The notes below the pieces were generated by a model, which saw only the letters and a program-made list of their open reading frames with translations, was not told where the DNA came from and searched no databases. Below, in pieces: positions 36,879-45,324 of a DNA stretch of 64,000 nt (its first letter is position 1; every line of letters begins with the position of its first letter). The stretch comes from Azonexus sp. (lineage in GTDB: Bacteria; Pseudomonadota; Gammaproteobacteria; Burkholderiales; Rhodocyclaceae): NCBI GenBank assembly GCA_030691385.1, contig JAUYEI010000066.1, positions 1 through 64,000 on the forward strand, given 5' to 3'. A program made the translations under genes and the position numbers.

Positions 36879-38246
36879 TCAATCCGTAGCCAGCCCGGCC
36901 GGCGGCGCATCTTCGTCATGCCTGATGCGCGAGAGGGCAACCTGGCGCTGGATTTCCCGAAAATCCTTTTCCCGGCCATGCAGCGCATAGAGCGTTCGTG
37001 CCGCGCTGAAAGCCTTTTTGGCATCGGGGCTGGCCATGAGCTGCCCGGATTGCAGGTCGGCCAGTTGATGGTCGTCGAGCGACAGTGCGGCGCGCATGAT
37101 GTCGAGGCGGGTCGTGGTGTTGAACTCGGTGACGAGCATGGCCGGGCGCAGGCCGGCGAAGCGGATTTTGCCCTTTTCGACTGAGCTGATGGCCAGCAAG
37201 GCGGCAAAACTGGCCTGTTCCATGAGCCCCATTTTCTGTAATTCGGAATCGCGGATGCCGAGCAGCACTTTTTCGGCCGTGATCTTGTCGCCGGCGTTGA
37301 TGTGGCTACGCGCCGTGGCCAGGCGGTCTTCGGCCGAAATGGCGCCGGGCATGCTGTCATTGGCGATGACATCGGCCATCGCGGCCAGCGCGGTCCCGGT
37401 ATCGCCGTTGAGCGTCGCGGCCTCGGCCAGCAGACGCTTGCGCAGATAGTTGCGGGGCGTTTTCTTGGCTATTTCGTCGAGGATCTGTTGCGCCTCGGCA
37501 TGCTCGCCCTGGGCCATGCAGATGCAGGCCTTGAGGTCGCCGGCATCGAAGAAATGCGGCGTGCTGGCGACGACCCGGTCGATTTCCTCGCGCGCTTCCT
37601 GCAGGCGATTTTGTTTGTGCAGCGAACGGGCAACGCCGGCGCGGGCCCACGGAAATTCGTAGTTTTCGAGGATGCCGCGGTAGGCGGCTTCGGCCGATTT
37701 GACGTCGCCGCTGGCAAGAAAAACCTCGGCCCGCTGGCGCAGGATTTCGAAGCGGTAGAGCCGCCCGGCTTCGCTCTCGCGCGAGGCCTCAAGAATGGCC
37801 AGGGCGCTGGCGTACTCCTGCTTGCGCTTTTCCTTGTAATAGCCGGCAAAGAACAACTTCTTGGCGACGATGCGTTCGAGGCGCAACAGCAGCTTGTCCG
37901 GCGAAAACGGCTTGATGATGTAATCGTCAGGAATCAGCTCGACGGCCGATACGACCTGTTCGTAGGACTGCTCGCCGGTGACCATCATGAAAATGGTTTC
38001 GTCGGGCAGCAGGTTGAAGCGCCGCAACTCTTCCAGCAACTGCTGGCCGGAACGCCCCTCGCCCAACATGTAGTCGCAGAGGACGATGTCCGGCATGTTG
38101 TTGCGGATGCGGAAGATGGCATCCTGATAATTGCTGGCGAACTCGACGGCAAAGGCGCCCAGTTGCTGGGCGACGGTACGCAGGGCATCGCGGGCCTGTG
38201 ACTGGTCGTCGATGACGAGAAAACGTTTCTTGCTGTAGTCCGTCAT
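36879..38246 (-). CDS. Response regulator with TPR-like C-terminal region
   Basis: Residues about 8-125 form a receiver domain (FLVIDDQSQARDAL, phospho-acceptor in DIVLCDYMLGEGRSG, VTGEQS, YIIKPFSP). The remaining 330 residues are helical repeats of the tetratricopeptide type (RAEVFLASGDVKSAEAAYRGILENYEFPWARAGVARSLHKQNRLQEAREEIDRVV and on). Such regulators act by protein binding. The ATG at 38246 lies directly against the terminal repeat of a mosaic element that supplies its ribosome-binding site (AAGGA). A histidine-kinase-like gene lies upstream on the same strand, likely its partner. Confidence 0.88.
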   Translation of the reverse strand: MTDYSKKRFLVIDDQSQARDALRTVAQQLGAFAVEFASNYQDAIFRIRNNMPDIVLCDYMLGEGRSGQQLLEELRRFNLLPDETIFMMVTGEQSYEQVVSAVELIPDDYIIKPFSPDKLLLRLERIVAKKLFFAGYYKEKRKQEYASALAILEASRESEAGRLYRFEILRQRAEVFLASGDVKSAEAAYRGILENYEFPWARAGVARSLHKQNRLQEAREEIDRVVASTPHFFDAGDLKACICMAQGEHAEAQQILDEIAKKTPRNYLRKRLLAEAATLNGDTGTALAAMADVIANDSMPGAISAEDRLATARSHINAGDKITAEKVLLGIRDSELQKMGLMEQASFAALLAISSVEKGKIRFAGLRPAMLVTEFNTTTRLDIMRAALSLDDHQLADLQSGQLMASPDAKKAFSAARTLYALHGREKDFREIQRQVALSRIRHDEDAPPAGLATD

Positions 38247-38247
38247 T

Positions 38248-38474
38248 ATCCTTGAAACCTCCAGATGGTGCGCCTGGGCGGGATGGCCGGCGCCAAGCGA
38301 CGCCGCAGCAGGCTCATGCCTGCAAGGAGGAGCGACAAAGCCGGGCGCCCGACCAGGCGTGCCAGCGGCCACGTCGCGCTGTCTCCCAAGGGGTGAATCG
38401 CCTCGAAGGCGCAAAGGCCTGTATTCATGGGGCTGACCAAGGCTGGACAAGCGGTCAACTGAGGTTTCAAGGAT
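38248..38474 (-). repeat. Mosaic inverted-repeat element B, copy 1
   Basis: The element is bounded by a perfect 14-bp inverted repeat ATCCTTGAAACCTC (38248-38261) / GAGGTTTCAAGGAT (38461-38474). It shares one internal block with copy 3 (AAGGGGTGAATCGCCTCGAA and flanks) and another with copy 2 (TGTCGCTCCTCCTTGCAGGC type). A 74-codon frame read on the minus strand starts at a TTG in one terminal repeat and stops in the other; coding value is unproven. It sits between the kinase and regulator genes. Confidence 0.88.
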
Positions 38475-39082
38475 TATGGCAAGCGAAGTTCGAAGCGGGC
38501 GCCGCCCAAGGCGCCATGGTTGCTCAACAGCAGGCTGCCCTGGCGTTCGTGACGGTGGTGGAGTTGGGCCAGGCGCTCGGCCACCATGAGTCCGGTGCCG
38601 GTCGCCGGGGGTAGCGTGGCGAAGCCCGGGCCGTCGTCGTCGACGTGCAGGCAAAGCCAGCCATCGTCGGTCGCGGCACTGAGATGCACAGCCTTGCCGG
38701 CGAAACGGCCGGCGTTTTGGACGGCGTTATTGAGCATGTCGGTGACCAGATCGCGGTCGAGCGGCCATTCGTCGAAGACCTGGCAATCGACGCTGAGCGC
38801 GATGCCGCGCTCGGCCAGATGTTTCTTCTGGGCGAGCATGACTTCGTCGCAAACGTCGCCGACGATGGTCGGCGTGACGGCCGCCGCGGCGTCGTGGCGC
38901 ATCAGGTGGTAGGCGGTCAGCGTTCGCGACAGCCGGTTGGCGGCCGACTCGATGGCATAGCGCGCTTCGCCGAGCGGGATGCCGTGCGCCGCTTCGGCCG
39001 CGGCGATCATCGATTCGGCGATGAATAGCTGGTTCTTGGCGTCGTGGACGCCGGAGGCCAGGATATCCAATAGTTTGTGCAT
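38474..39082 (-). CDS. Histidine-kinase-like ATPase without sensor domain
   Basis: The 202-residue chain begins with a helical segment containing a candidate H-box (ASGVHDAKNQLFIAESMI), then a GHKL ATPase with N-box (LVTDMLNNAVQNAGRFA), VDDDGPGF and GTGLMVAERLAQLH. It has no membrane segment or sensor domain, so it needs another protein for input. It is upstream of the REC-TPR regulator on the same strand, with repeat element B between them. Its stop overlaps the first base of that repeat's arm. Confidence 0.82.
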   Translation of the reverse strand: MHKLLDILASGVHDAKNQLFIAESMIAAAEAAHGIPLGEARYAIESAANRLSRTLTAYHLMRHDAAAAVTPTIVGDVCDEVMLAQKKHLAERGIALSVDCQVFDEWPLDRDLVTDMLNNAVQNAGRFAGKAVHLSAATDDGWLCLHVDDDGPGFATLPPATGTGLMVAERLAQLHHRHERQGSLLLSNHGALGGARFELRLP

Positions 39083-39118
39083 GCTTTGTCTCCACTTTTT
39101 TAGTGAAGCATAGCTTGT

Positions 39119-39544
39119 TCAGCCCGTCGAGCGCAGCGTATAGGCCAAACAAAGGCGCAGCGGAATCGCGGCGGCGGTGAACAGATCGGTCAGTTCGCCG
39201 GTGCTCAGGGTGGCCGGCATGGCACTGACCCGGCCGTTGCCGACGTCGAAAACCGGGGTTTCGAGCAAGGACCGCCGGGCCGATTCAAGGGCGGCGATGG
39301 TCTCGCCATCGAGATTGGTGCTCGACAGCACGAGAAAGTGAATGGCCGGGGCGGGGGCGCTGATCAGCGGGTCGTTGTCGGCCGAACGCGGCAGCGGCGT
39401 GCTGCGCACGCGGGTATCTTCCTCGATGCGCCAGGGCCAGATGTAAATGCCGGGAGTGTCGTCCGGCCGGCTGATGCGGACGGGCAGGGTGGCGTGCCTG
39501 GCGATGACTTCGCGCAAGGCGGTGAGGCGGGTGAAAAGTGGCAT
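39119..39544 (-). CDS. Protein of unknown function, upstream of the kinase-like gene
   Basis: The 141-residue chain is soluble with no signal peptide or membrane helix. It opens MPLFTRLTALREVIARHATLPVRIS, has a PGIYIWPWRIEEDTRVRS block in the first half and a segment SAPAPAIHFLVLSSTNLDGETIAALESARRSLLETPVFDVG after it. I do not recognise the family. It lies 36 bases upstream of the sensor-less kinase on the same strand and may be part of that signalling unit. Confidence 0.65.
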   Translation of the reverse strand: MPLFTRLTALREVIARHATLPVRISRPDDTPGIYIWPWRIEEDTRVRSTPLPRSADNDPLISAPAPAIHFLVLSSTNLDGETIAALESARRSLLETPVFDVGNGRVSAMPATLSTGELTDLFTAAAIPLRLCLAYTLRSTG

Positions 39545-39574
39545 GGCGGACTCCTGAACGTGCTGGGTGGCTGT

Positions 39575-40153
39575 TCAGGCTAGCACAGCGCAGCTTGCTT
39601 GGCCGGGCAGTTTCAGGCTGAGCGGCAAACCGGCGGCGACCAGCGTGACCTGATCGCAGACCGCCGCGACGCGCTGGTTGAGGCGGCCCTGTTCGTCGGC
39701 GAACAGCCGCGACACCGGATGCATGGGGACGATGCCCCAGCCGACTTCGTTGGAGACAAGAATGATGTGGCCGGGCAGGCTGGGCAAGAGGTCGATCAGC
39801 GCGGCGGTTTCGGCCCGGAACAGCGGGCAGTCGATCGCCTCGCCGGCTTCGGCCTGTGTCGCGGCCTGGCCGGCGAACAGCAGGTTGGACAACCACAGCG
39901 TCAGGCAATCAACCAGCACGCAGGTATCCGGCGCCGCCAGTTCGCGCAGGCGGGCGGCGAGGTGCAGGGTTTCTTCGGTGCAGCCCCACTCGGCCGGCCG
40001 GCGTTCGCGATGGTGGGCGACGCGGCGGGCCATTTCGCCGTCGAGGGCCTGGGCCGTGGCGAGATAAACGACCTTTAAGCCGGAATCGCGGGCGCGTTGT
40101 TCGGCCAGCAGGCTCTTGCCCGAGCGCGCACCGCCGAGGATCAGTTCTTTCAT
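39575..40153 (-). CDS. cobU: Adenosylcobinamide kinase / adenosylcobinamide-phosphate guanylyltransferase
   Basis: CobU phosphorylates adenosylcobinamide and adds GMP to give AdoCbi-GDP for nucleotide-loop assembly. The 192-residue chain has the P-loop LILGGARSGKSLLAE, the guanylate-binding block VVYLATAQALDGEMARRVAHHRERRP, CVLVDCLTLWLSNLLF and LVSNEVGWGIVPMHPVSRLFADEQGRLNQRVA. All are diagnostic. It is divergent from the cobT operon; the second cobalamin riboswitch lies in the gap but is oriented towards cobT. No clear ribosome-binding site precedes the ATG. Confidence 0.95.
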   Translation of the reverse strand: MKELILGGARSGKSLLAEQRARDSGLKVVYLATAQALDGEMARRVAHHRERRPAEWGCTEETLHLAARLRELAAPDTCVLVDCLTLWLSNLLFAGQAATQAEAGEAIDCPLFRAETAALIDLLPSLPGHIILVSNEVGWGIVPMHPVSRLFADEQGRLNQRVAAVCDQVTLVAAGLPLSLKLPGQASCAVLA

Positions 40154-40194
40154 GGGGATGCATTGTCGGCGAACGGGTCGGTATAATCCACCCC

Positions 40195-40375
40195 GATTCG
40201 ACGAAACGGAACCCGGTTTGAATCCGGGGCGGGCCCGCCGCTGTAATCGGGGACGGAGGCTGCAACAGGCCACTGGCAAAGGGGAAAACCCGGCCGGGAA
40301 GGCGCAGCGCTCCGGCTGATCCGAAAGCCAGAAGACGTGTCGAGTCCTCTTGGGAAGCCTGTGGACAGGGTTTCG
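40195..40375 (+). ncRNA. Cobalamin riboswitch upstream of cobT operon
   Basis: The plus-strand RNA has GGAACCCGGTTTGAATCCGG, GGCGGGCCCGCCGCTGTAA, GGCCACTGGC, CGGGAAGGCGCAGC and GAAAGCCAGAAGACGTG: a near-canonical cobalamin riboswitch. It ends about 65 bases before cobT and should switch off cobT-cobS and possibly the downstream genes. Confidence 0.95.
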
Positions 40376-40440
40376 CGGCAGTGCGTGGGCAAATTTCGCC
40401 AGGCATCGCCGCGAGGCCCTTTTTTCTTTTGGAGAATCGG

Positions 40441-41496
40441 ATGCATTCGTTGGACTTCAAGATCACTGCCCCGGATCGGGGAATTGAAATTTCGCTCAAA
40501 AATCGGGTTGACCGTAAGACCAAGCCGCTCGGCGCACTCGGCCTGCTCGAACGCACGGCCATCCAGATCGGCCTCATTCAGCAGACGCTCAACCCGGTGC
40601 TGAACAACGCGCAGATGTTCGTCTTCGCCGGCGACCACGGCGCGGCCAGGGCCGGTGTCTCGGCCTACCCGCAGGACGTGACCTGGCAGATGGTCGAGAA
40701 CTTCCTGGCCGGCGGCGCGGCGATCAACATCTTCGCGCGCCAGAACGGGCTCGGGTTGAGCGTCGTCGACGCCGGCGTTGCCCACGATTTCGGCGATGGC
40801 CGGGCCGGGCTCATCGACGTCAAGATTGCGCCGGGCACCGCCAACTATCTCGAAGAACCGGCGATGACCGCCACCCAGTGCGCCCAGGCCATCAGGCAGG
40901 GCGCCGGCATCGTCCGTGGCCTGGCGGCCACCGGCTGCAACGTCGTCGGCTTTGGCGAAATGGGCATCGGCAACACCGCCTCGGCCTCATTGCTCACCCA
41001 CTGCCTGACCGGTCTGCCGCTGGCCGAATCCGTCGGCCGCGGCACCGGGCTCGACGATGCCGGGCTGGCGCGCAAGCAGGCGCTGCTCGAAACGGCACTC
41101 AAGCGCTATCGCGCTGCCGACGGCAACAACGACCCGCTGGCCGTGCTCGCCGAATTCGGTGGTTTCGAGATCGCCACCATGGTCGGCGCCATGCTCGGCG
41201 CAGCGGAGGCGAAGATGACCCTGCTCATCGACGGTTTCATCGTCGGCTCGGCGGCGCTGGTCGCCAGCCGTCTGGCCCCGGCCCTCACCGATTACTGCGT
41301 GTTCTGCCACCGCTCGGCCGAAGCCGGCCACGCCGCCCAACTCAAGGTACTCGGCGCCGAGCCGCTGCTCGACCTCGGTCTGCGTCTCGGCGAAGGGACC
41401 GGTGCCGCGCTGGCCTACCCGCTCGTCCAGGCCTCGGTCAGTTTCCTCAACGAAATGGCCAGTTTCGAATCGGCCGGGGTATCGGACAAGGAATGA
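40441..41496 (+). CDS. cobT: Nicotinate-nucleotide-dimethylbenzimidazole phosphoribosyltransferase
   Basis: CobT activates dimethylbenzimidazole to alpha-ribazole 5'-phosphate. The 351-residue chain has [75 protein letters not shown] and the C-terminal [13 protein letters not shown] with catalytic Glu in the usual place. TTGGAGAA lies before the ATG at 40441. It is the first gene under the riboswitch and overlaps cobS by 4 bases. [10 protein letters not shown] near the N-terminus partly matches the dispersed motif. Confidence 0.96.
   Translation: MHSLDFKITAPDRGIEISLKNRVDRKTKPLGALGLLERTAIQIGLIQQTLNPVLNNAQMFVFAGDHGAARAGVSAYPQDVTWQMVENFLAGGAAINIFARQNGLGLSVVDAGVAHDFGDGRAGLIDVKIAPGTANYLEEPAMTATQCAQAIRQGAGIVRGLAATGCNVVGFGEMGIGNTASASLLTHCLTGLPLAESVGRGTGLDDAGLARKQALLETALKRYRAADGNNDPLAVLAEFGGFEIATMVGAMLGAAEAKMTLLIDGFIVGSAALVASRLAPALTDYCVFCHRSAEAGHAAQLKVLGAEPLLDLGLRLGEGTGAALAYPLVQASVSFLNEMASFESAGVSDKE
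40482..40518 (-). repeat. Dispersed uptake-like motif, copy 10 (weaker, inside cobT)
   Basis: The minus strand reads TACGGTCAACCCGATTTTTG, then AGCGAAATTTCAA. The core has one mismatch, but both AT tracts are present in the usual spacing. Confidence 0.6.
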
Positions 41497-42248
41497 TCCG
41501 TCGCGAGCTGGCCACCTTCTCCGCCGCCCTCGGCTATTTCACCCGGCTGCCGGTGCCGGGCTGGGTCGGCTATTCGCCCGACGGGCTGGCCCGGGCGGCG
41601 CGCTACCTGCCGGCCATCGGCCTGCTCGTCGGCGGGGTGGGTGCGCTGGTGTTCTGGCTGGCAATGCACCTCTGGTCCCAACCGGTGGCTGTGGTGCTCG
41701 CCATGGTCGCGACGATTTACCTGACCGGTGCCTTCCACGAGGATGGCCTTGCCGACACCGCCGATGGTCTTGGCGGCGGCTGGGACAAAGCGAAAATCCT
41801 CGCGATCATGAAGGATTCGCGGGCCGGCAGTTACGGCGTTGTCGCTGTGGTCCTCGCCCTGCTCGGCAAGTTCGCGCTGCTTGCCACGTTGCCGGCCGGG
41901 CAGGTGGCGGTGGCGCTGATCGCCGGCCACGCCGTTTCCCGCTTCTGCGCCGTGAGCCTGATGGCGACGATGGATTACGCCCGCGACGACGAAACCAGCA
42001 AGGCCCGTCCCGTCGCCGCCCGGCTTGGCCTTGGCCCGCTCCTCTTTGCAGCGGCTTTCGCCGGCCTGCCGTTACTGCTGTTGGCGCCTGCGCCGGCACT
42101 GACCGCCGTCGCCCTGGCGGCGCTGGCCACCCTCTGGCTCGCCGCCAAGTGTCGCCGCTGGCTCGGCGGCTACACCGGTGACTGCCTCGGGGCGGTGCAG
42201 CAACTGGCCGAGATTGCTTTCTACCTCGGCTTGGCGGCGCGGATTTAG
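41493..42248 (+). CDS. cobS: Adenosylcobinamide-GDP ribazoletransferase (cobalamin synthase)
   Basis: CobS joins AdoCbi-GDP and alpha-ribazole (phosphate) at the membrane, the last main step of cobalamin assembly. The 251-residue chain has about six membrane helices and the family blocks [49 protein letters not shown] and [22 protein letters not shown]. It overlaps cobT by 4 bases. Confidence 0.96.
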   Translation: MIRRELATFSAALGYFTRLPVPGWVGYSPDGLARAARYLPAIGLLVGGVGALVFWLAMHLWSQPVAVVLAMVATIYLTGAFHEDGLADTADGLGGGWDKAKILAIMKDSRAGSYGVVAVVLALLGKFALLATLPAGQVAVALIAGHAVSRFCAVSLMATMDYARDDETSKARPVAARLGLGPLLFAAAFAGLPLLLLAPAPALTAVALAALATLWLAAKCRRWLGGYTGDCLGAVQQLAEIAFYLGLAARI

Positions 42249-42266
42249 TCAGCCAACGGGAAAACA

Positions 42267-42308
42267 CCATTCCCACGGTCAACCGGAAATTTTGCCCAAA
42301 ATTGAAAG
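42267..42308 (+). repeat. Dispersed uptake-like motif, copy 11 (intergenic, near-perfect)
   Basis: The plus strand reads CCACGGTCAACCGGAAATTT, then TGCCCAAAATTGAAAG. It lies in the 127-base gap between cobS and the DUF938 methyltransferase gene. Confidence 0.92.
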
Positions 42309-42375
42309 ACCGGCGGTGGCAGTCCCTCGGCCGATTTGCCGTTAAGCTTCCGGCATCGCCCGAATGTCGCCCATC

Positions 42376-42984
42376 ATGGAAAAACCCCACGCCCCCTCCA
42401 CCGAAAAGAACCGCGAGCCGATTCTCGCCGTGCTCCGCGAAGTCTTTGCTGACCGCCGGCAGGTTCTGGAAATCGGCAGCGGCACCGGCCAGCACGCCAT
42501 CCATTTCTGCGCCCACTTGCCGCACCTCACTTGGCAGACCTCGGACCGCCCGGACTGCCTGCCCGGCATCCGCGCCTGGCTAGCCGAAGCCGCCCTGCCC
42601 AATGTCCTCCCACCCGTCGAATTCGACGTTCTCGGCCCATGGCCGAACGGCCGCTACGACGCGGTGTACAGCGCCAATACCCTGCACATCATGTCCTGGG
42701 AGGCGGTCGAAGCCTTCTTCGCCGGCCTGCCGACCGTGCTGGAGCCGGGCGGCCTGCTCTTCATCTACGGCCCCTTCATGTTCAATGGCCGCCACACCAG
42801 CGACAGCAACGCCGCATTCGACCGGTCGCTGAAAAAAAAGGCGCCGCATCAGGGCGTGCGCGATGTGGTCGCCGTCGATGCGCTGGCCCGGCAAAGCGGG
42901 CTGGAACTGCTCGAGCAACGGGAAATGCCGTCGAATAATCTCGCCGTGCTCTGGCGAATGAGTGAAGCGTGCGCCTCCACCTGA
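42376..42984 (+). CDS. DUF938 family SAM-dependent methyltransferase-like protein
   Basis: The 202-residue chain has a class I methyltransferase fold: RQVLEIGSGTGQHAIHFCAHLPHLTWQTSDRP is the SAM loop. PNGRYDAVYSANTLHIMSWEAVEAFFAGLPTVLEPGGLLFIYGPF and FDRSLKKKAPHQGVRD are typical of DUF938. The substrate is unknown. The ATG at 42376 or 42364 may start it; neither has a good ribosome-binding site. Its 3' end overlaps cobC by 16 bases, so it is part of the cob transcript without an obvious cobalamin role. Confidence 0.85.
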   Translation: MEKPHAPSTEKNREPILAVLREVFADRRQVLEIGSGTGQHAIHFCAHLPHLTWQTSDRPDCLPGIRAWLAEAALPNVLPPVEFDVLGPWPNGRYDAVYSANTLHIMSWEAVEAFFAGLPTVLEPGGLLFIYGPFMFNGRHTSDSNAAFDRSLKKKAPHQGVRDVVAVDALARQSGLELLEQREMPSNNLAVLWRMSEACAST

Positions 42985-43511
42985 TCCGCCACCCGAAGCC
43001 GAGCATCGAACCGGGCATCTGCTACGGTCAACTGGATATTTCGGCCAAAATTGAAATGGCCGATGTCGCCCGCCTGCGTGCCGAATTGCCGCCCGGCCTG
43101 CCGCTGTGGAGCAGCCCGCTGCTGCGGTGCCGGCAACTGGCTGAACAGCTTCACCCGCAGCCGATCATCGATGGCCGCCTGGCCGAAATGAATTTTGGCG
43201 ATTGGGAAGCTCGATCGTGGGACGACATTCCGCGCCACGAGCTTGACGCCTGGGCCGCCGACGTCGCCGGCTACGCGCCGCCCGGCGGCGAATCGCCCGC
43301 CGCGCTGCAACTGCGGGCGCTGGATTTCGTGGCGGGGCTCGACGTTCCGGAAGCCGTGGTCGTCACCCACGCCGGTATCATCCGCACCTTGCTCGCCCGC
43401 TGGCAGAACTTGCCGCCAGCGCGCTGGAGCGAGCTGAAAATCGGTTTCTCGACAGTGACGAGCGTGTCCATCTCGCGCGACAGCGCCGACCTGATCGGCC
43501 TGAATCGGTAG
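42969..43511 (+). CDS. cobC: Alpha-ribazole phosphatase-like histidine phosphatase
   Basis: CobC removes the 5'-phosphate from alpha-ribazole phosphate or the finished cobalamin phosphate. The 180-residue chain has the phosphohistidine motif LIRHPKP, then CYGQLD, LWSSPLLRCRQLAE, EMNFGDWEARSWDDIP and VVVTHAGIIRTLL, the second catalytic His region. The GTG at 42969 is the only start that gives the RHP motif at the N-terminus. Residues about 19-30 (CYGQLDISAKIEM) coincide with a copy of the dispersed motif. Confidence 0.9.
   Translation: MRLHLIRHPKPSIEPGICYGQLDISAKIEMADVARLRAELPPGLPLWSSPLLRCRQLAEQLHPQPIIDGRLAEMNFGDWEARSWDDIPRHELDAWAADVAGYAPPGGESPAALQLRALDFVAGLDVPEAVVVTHAGIIRTLLARWQNLPPARWSELKIGFSTVTSVSISRDSADLIGLNR
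43021..43058 (+). repeat. Dispersed uptake-like motif, copy 12 (inside cobC)
   Basis: The plus strand reads ACGGTCAACTGGATATTTC, then GGCCAAAATTGAAATGG. It is read in frame as YGQLDISAKIEM, a third frame different from the gatA and gatB copies. Confidence 0.85.
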
Positions 43512-43544
43512 AATGTCGACTTTCGTATTCGACGACCGCCCTCT

Positions 43545-45317
43545 GTGACGCAAAACTCAAGCTCGGCCTATTCCAACAGCCAGATTTATCGCCGCCTGCT
43601 GACCTGGGTCCGGCCGCACTGGCGCGTTTTTGCCCTGGGCGTGCTCGGCATGGTGATGACCGCAGCGACCGAACCACTGTTCCCGGTGCTCATGAAGCAT
43701 CTGCTCGACAGCGGTTTCGTCGCCAAGGACGAGAAGGACATCATCCTGATTCCGGCTGCGATGATCGGCATCTTCATCATTCGCGGCATTTCGACCTATG
43801 TCAGTGGCTACTCGATGGCCTGGGTCGCCGCCAAGGTCGTGCTCGATCTGCGCCAGGCCATGTTCCGGCGCCTGCTCTCCCTGCCGACCAAGTTCTACGA
43901 CGACCAGTCCACCGGCACCCTGATTTCCAAGGTGGCCTACGACGTGACCAACGTCACCCAGGCCGCCACCGGCGTGCTGACCACCGTCATCCGCGACACC
44001 CTGACCATCCTCGGCCTGCTCGGCTTCCTGCTTTATCTCGACTGGAAACTGACGCTGATTGCCCTGACCGTCGGCCCGGTCATCCTGGGTGTCATCAAGA
44101 TTTTCAGCAAGCGCCTGCGGGCGGCCAGCCGCTCGGGCTATTCGGCCATGGGACTGATCACCCACATCCTCGAAGAAGCCGTCGGCGCGCACAAGGTCGT
44201 CAAGATCTTCGGCGGCCAGAAATACGAAGCGGCCCGTTTCGACGGGGCGACCAACGTCTACCGCCGGGCGACCATGCGCGAGGCCGCCGCCGCCGCGGCC
44301 ACCGTACCGCTGACCCAGGTCGCCGCCGCGACCTCGGTGGCCATCATCACCTACATCGCCCTGCGCCAGTCGGCCGGGCCGAACGGCACCACGGTCGGCG
44401 AGTTCCTCTCCTTCGTCACGGCCCTGCTCATGCTGCTCGCCCCGGTCAAACGCCTGACCGACGTCAGCAATCCGCTGCAGCGCGGCCTCGCCGCCGCCGA
44501 AAGCGTCTTCCAGGTGCTCGACGAAATGCCGGAGGACGACACCGGCGGCGTTGAACTGCAGCGGGCCAGCGGCCACCTCAAGTTCGACCAGGTCAATTTC
44601 AGCTACCCGGGCACCAGCCGGCCGGCGCTCGAAGACATCAACCTCGACATCCTGCCGGGCCAGACGGTGGCCCTGGTCGGCGCCTCGGGCAGCGGCAAGA
44701 CGACGATGGCGGCGCTCATCCCGCGCTTCTATCACCTGACCACCGGCCGTCTGCTGCTCGATGGCCACCACGTCGACGAACTCAAGCTCGAAAGCCTGCG
44801 CAACAACATCGCGCTGGTCAGTCAGGATGTCGTGCTGTGCAACGACACCGTCCGCGCCAACATCGCCTACGGTTTCGCCGGCCAGTCCACCGAAGAAGAA
44901 ATCATCGCCGCCGCCAAGGCGGCGAACGCCTGGGAATTCATCGGCCAGATGGACAAGGGCCTGGATACCGAAGTCGGCGAAAACGGCGTCAAACTCTCCG
45001 GTGGCCAGCGCCAGCGCCTCGCCATCGCCCGCGCCTTCCTCAAGAACGCCCCGATCCTCATCCTCGACGAAGCCACCTCTGCCCTCGACACCGAATCCGA
45101 ACGCCTGATCCAGGCCGCCCTCGATACCTTGATCGTCGGCCGCACCACCATCGTCATCGCCCACCGTTTGTCTACCATCGAACGCGCCGACCTGATCGTC
45201 GTGCTCGAACAAGGCCGCATCGTCGAACGTGGTCGCCATGGCGAACTGCTGGCGCAGGATGGTGTTTATGCCAAATTGCAGCGTATCCAGCGTGAATCGG
45301 TTACCGCCGAAGGATAG
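43545..45317 (+). CDS. msbA: Lipid A / lipid exporter MsbA-like ABC transporter
   Basis: MsbA flips lipid A-core across the inner membrane. The 590-residue half-transporter has six membrane helices in the first 320 residues and then an ATPase: Walker A VGASGSGKTTMAAL, Q-loop LVSQDVVLCNDTVRANIAYG, signature LSGGQRQRLAIARAF, Walker B PILILDEATSALD and a switch His (IVIAHRLSTI), all intact. The GTG at 43545 gives the usual short N-terminus. LPS glycosyltransferase genes follow, which supports the lipid A role. Confidence 0.92.
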   Translation: MTQNSSSAYSNSQIYRRLLTWVRPHWRVFALGVLGMVMTAATEPLFPVLMKHLLDSGFVAKDEKDIILIPAAMIGIFIIRGISTYVSGYSMAWVAAKVVLDLRQAMFRRLLSLPTKFYDDQSTGTLISKVAYDVTNVTQAATGVLTTVIRDTLTILGLLGFLLYLDWKLTLIALTVGPVILGVIKIFSKRLRAASRSGYSAMGLITHILEEAVGAHKVVKIFGGQKYEAARFDGATNVYRRATMREAAAAAATVPLTQVAAATSVAIITYIALRQSAGPNGTTVGEFLSFVTALLMLLAPVKRLTDVSNPLQRGLAAAESVFQVLDEMPEDDTGGVELQRASGHLKFDQVNFSYPGTSRPALEDINLDILPGQTVALVGASGSGKTTMAALIPRFYHLTTGRLLLDGHHVDELKLESLRNNIALVSQDVVLCNDTVRANIAYGFAGQSTEEEIIAAAKAANAWEFIGQMDKGLDTEVGENGVKLSGGQRQRLAIARAFLKNAPILILDEATSALDTESERLIQAALDTLIVGRTTIVIAHRLSTIERADLIVVLEQGRIVERGRHGELLAQDGVYAKLQRIQRESVTAEG

Positions 45318-45324
45318 GCTCCTG

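Noticed and set aside
38246-38470. 74-codon frame across repeat element B as a definite gene
   Set aside because: It uses a TTG in the terminal repeat, has no ribosome-binding site of its own, and copies 2 and 3 keep only parts of it; kept as a question under findings.
43557-45239. Long open frame on the minus strand opposite msbA
   Set aside because: It is the antisense shadow of a clear MsbA gene in GC-rich DNA; the product is low-complexity Gly/Asp/Val-rich with no recognisable domain or start signal.
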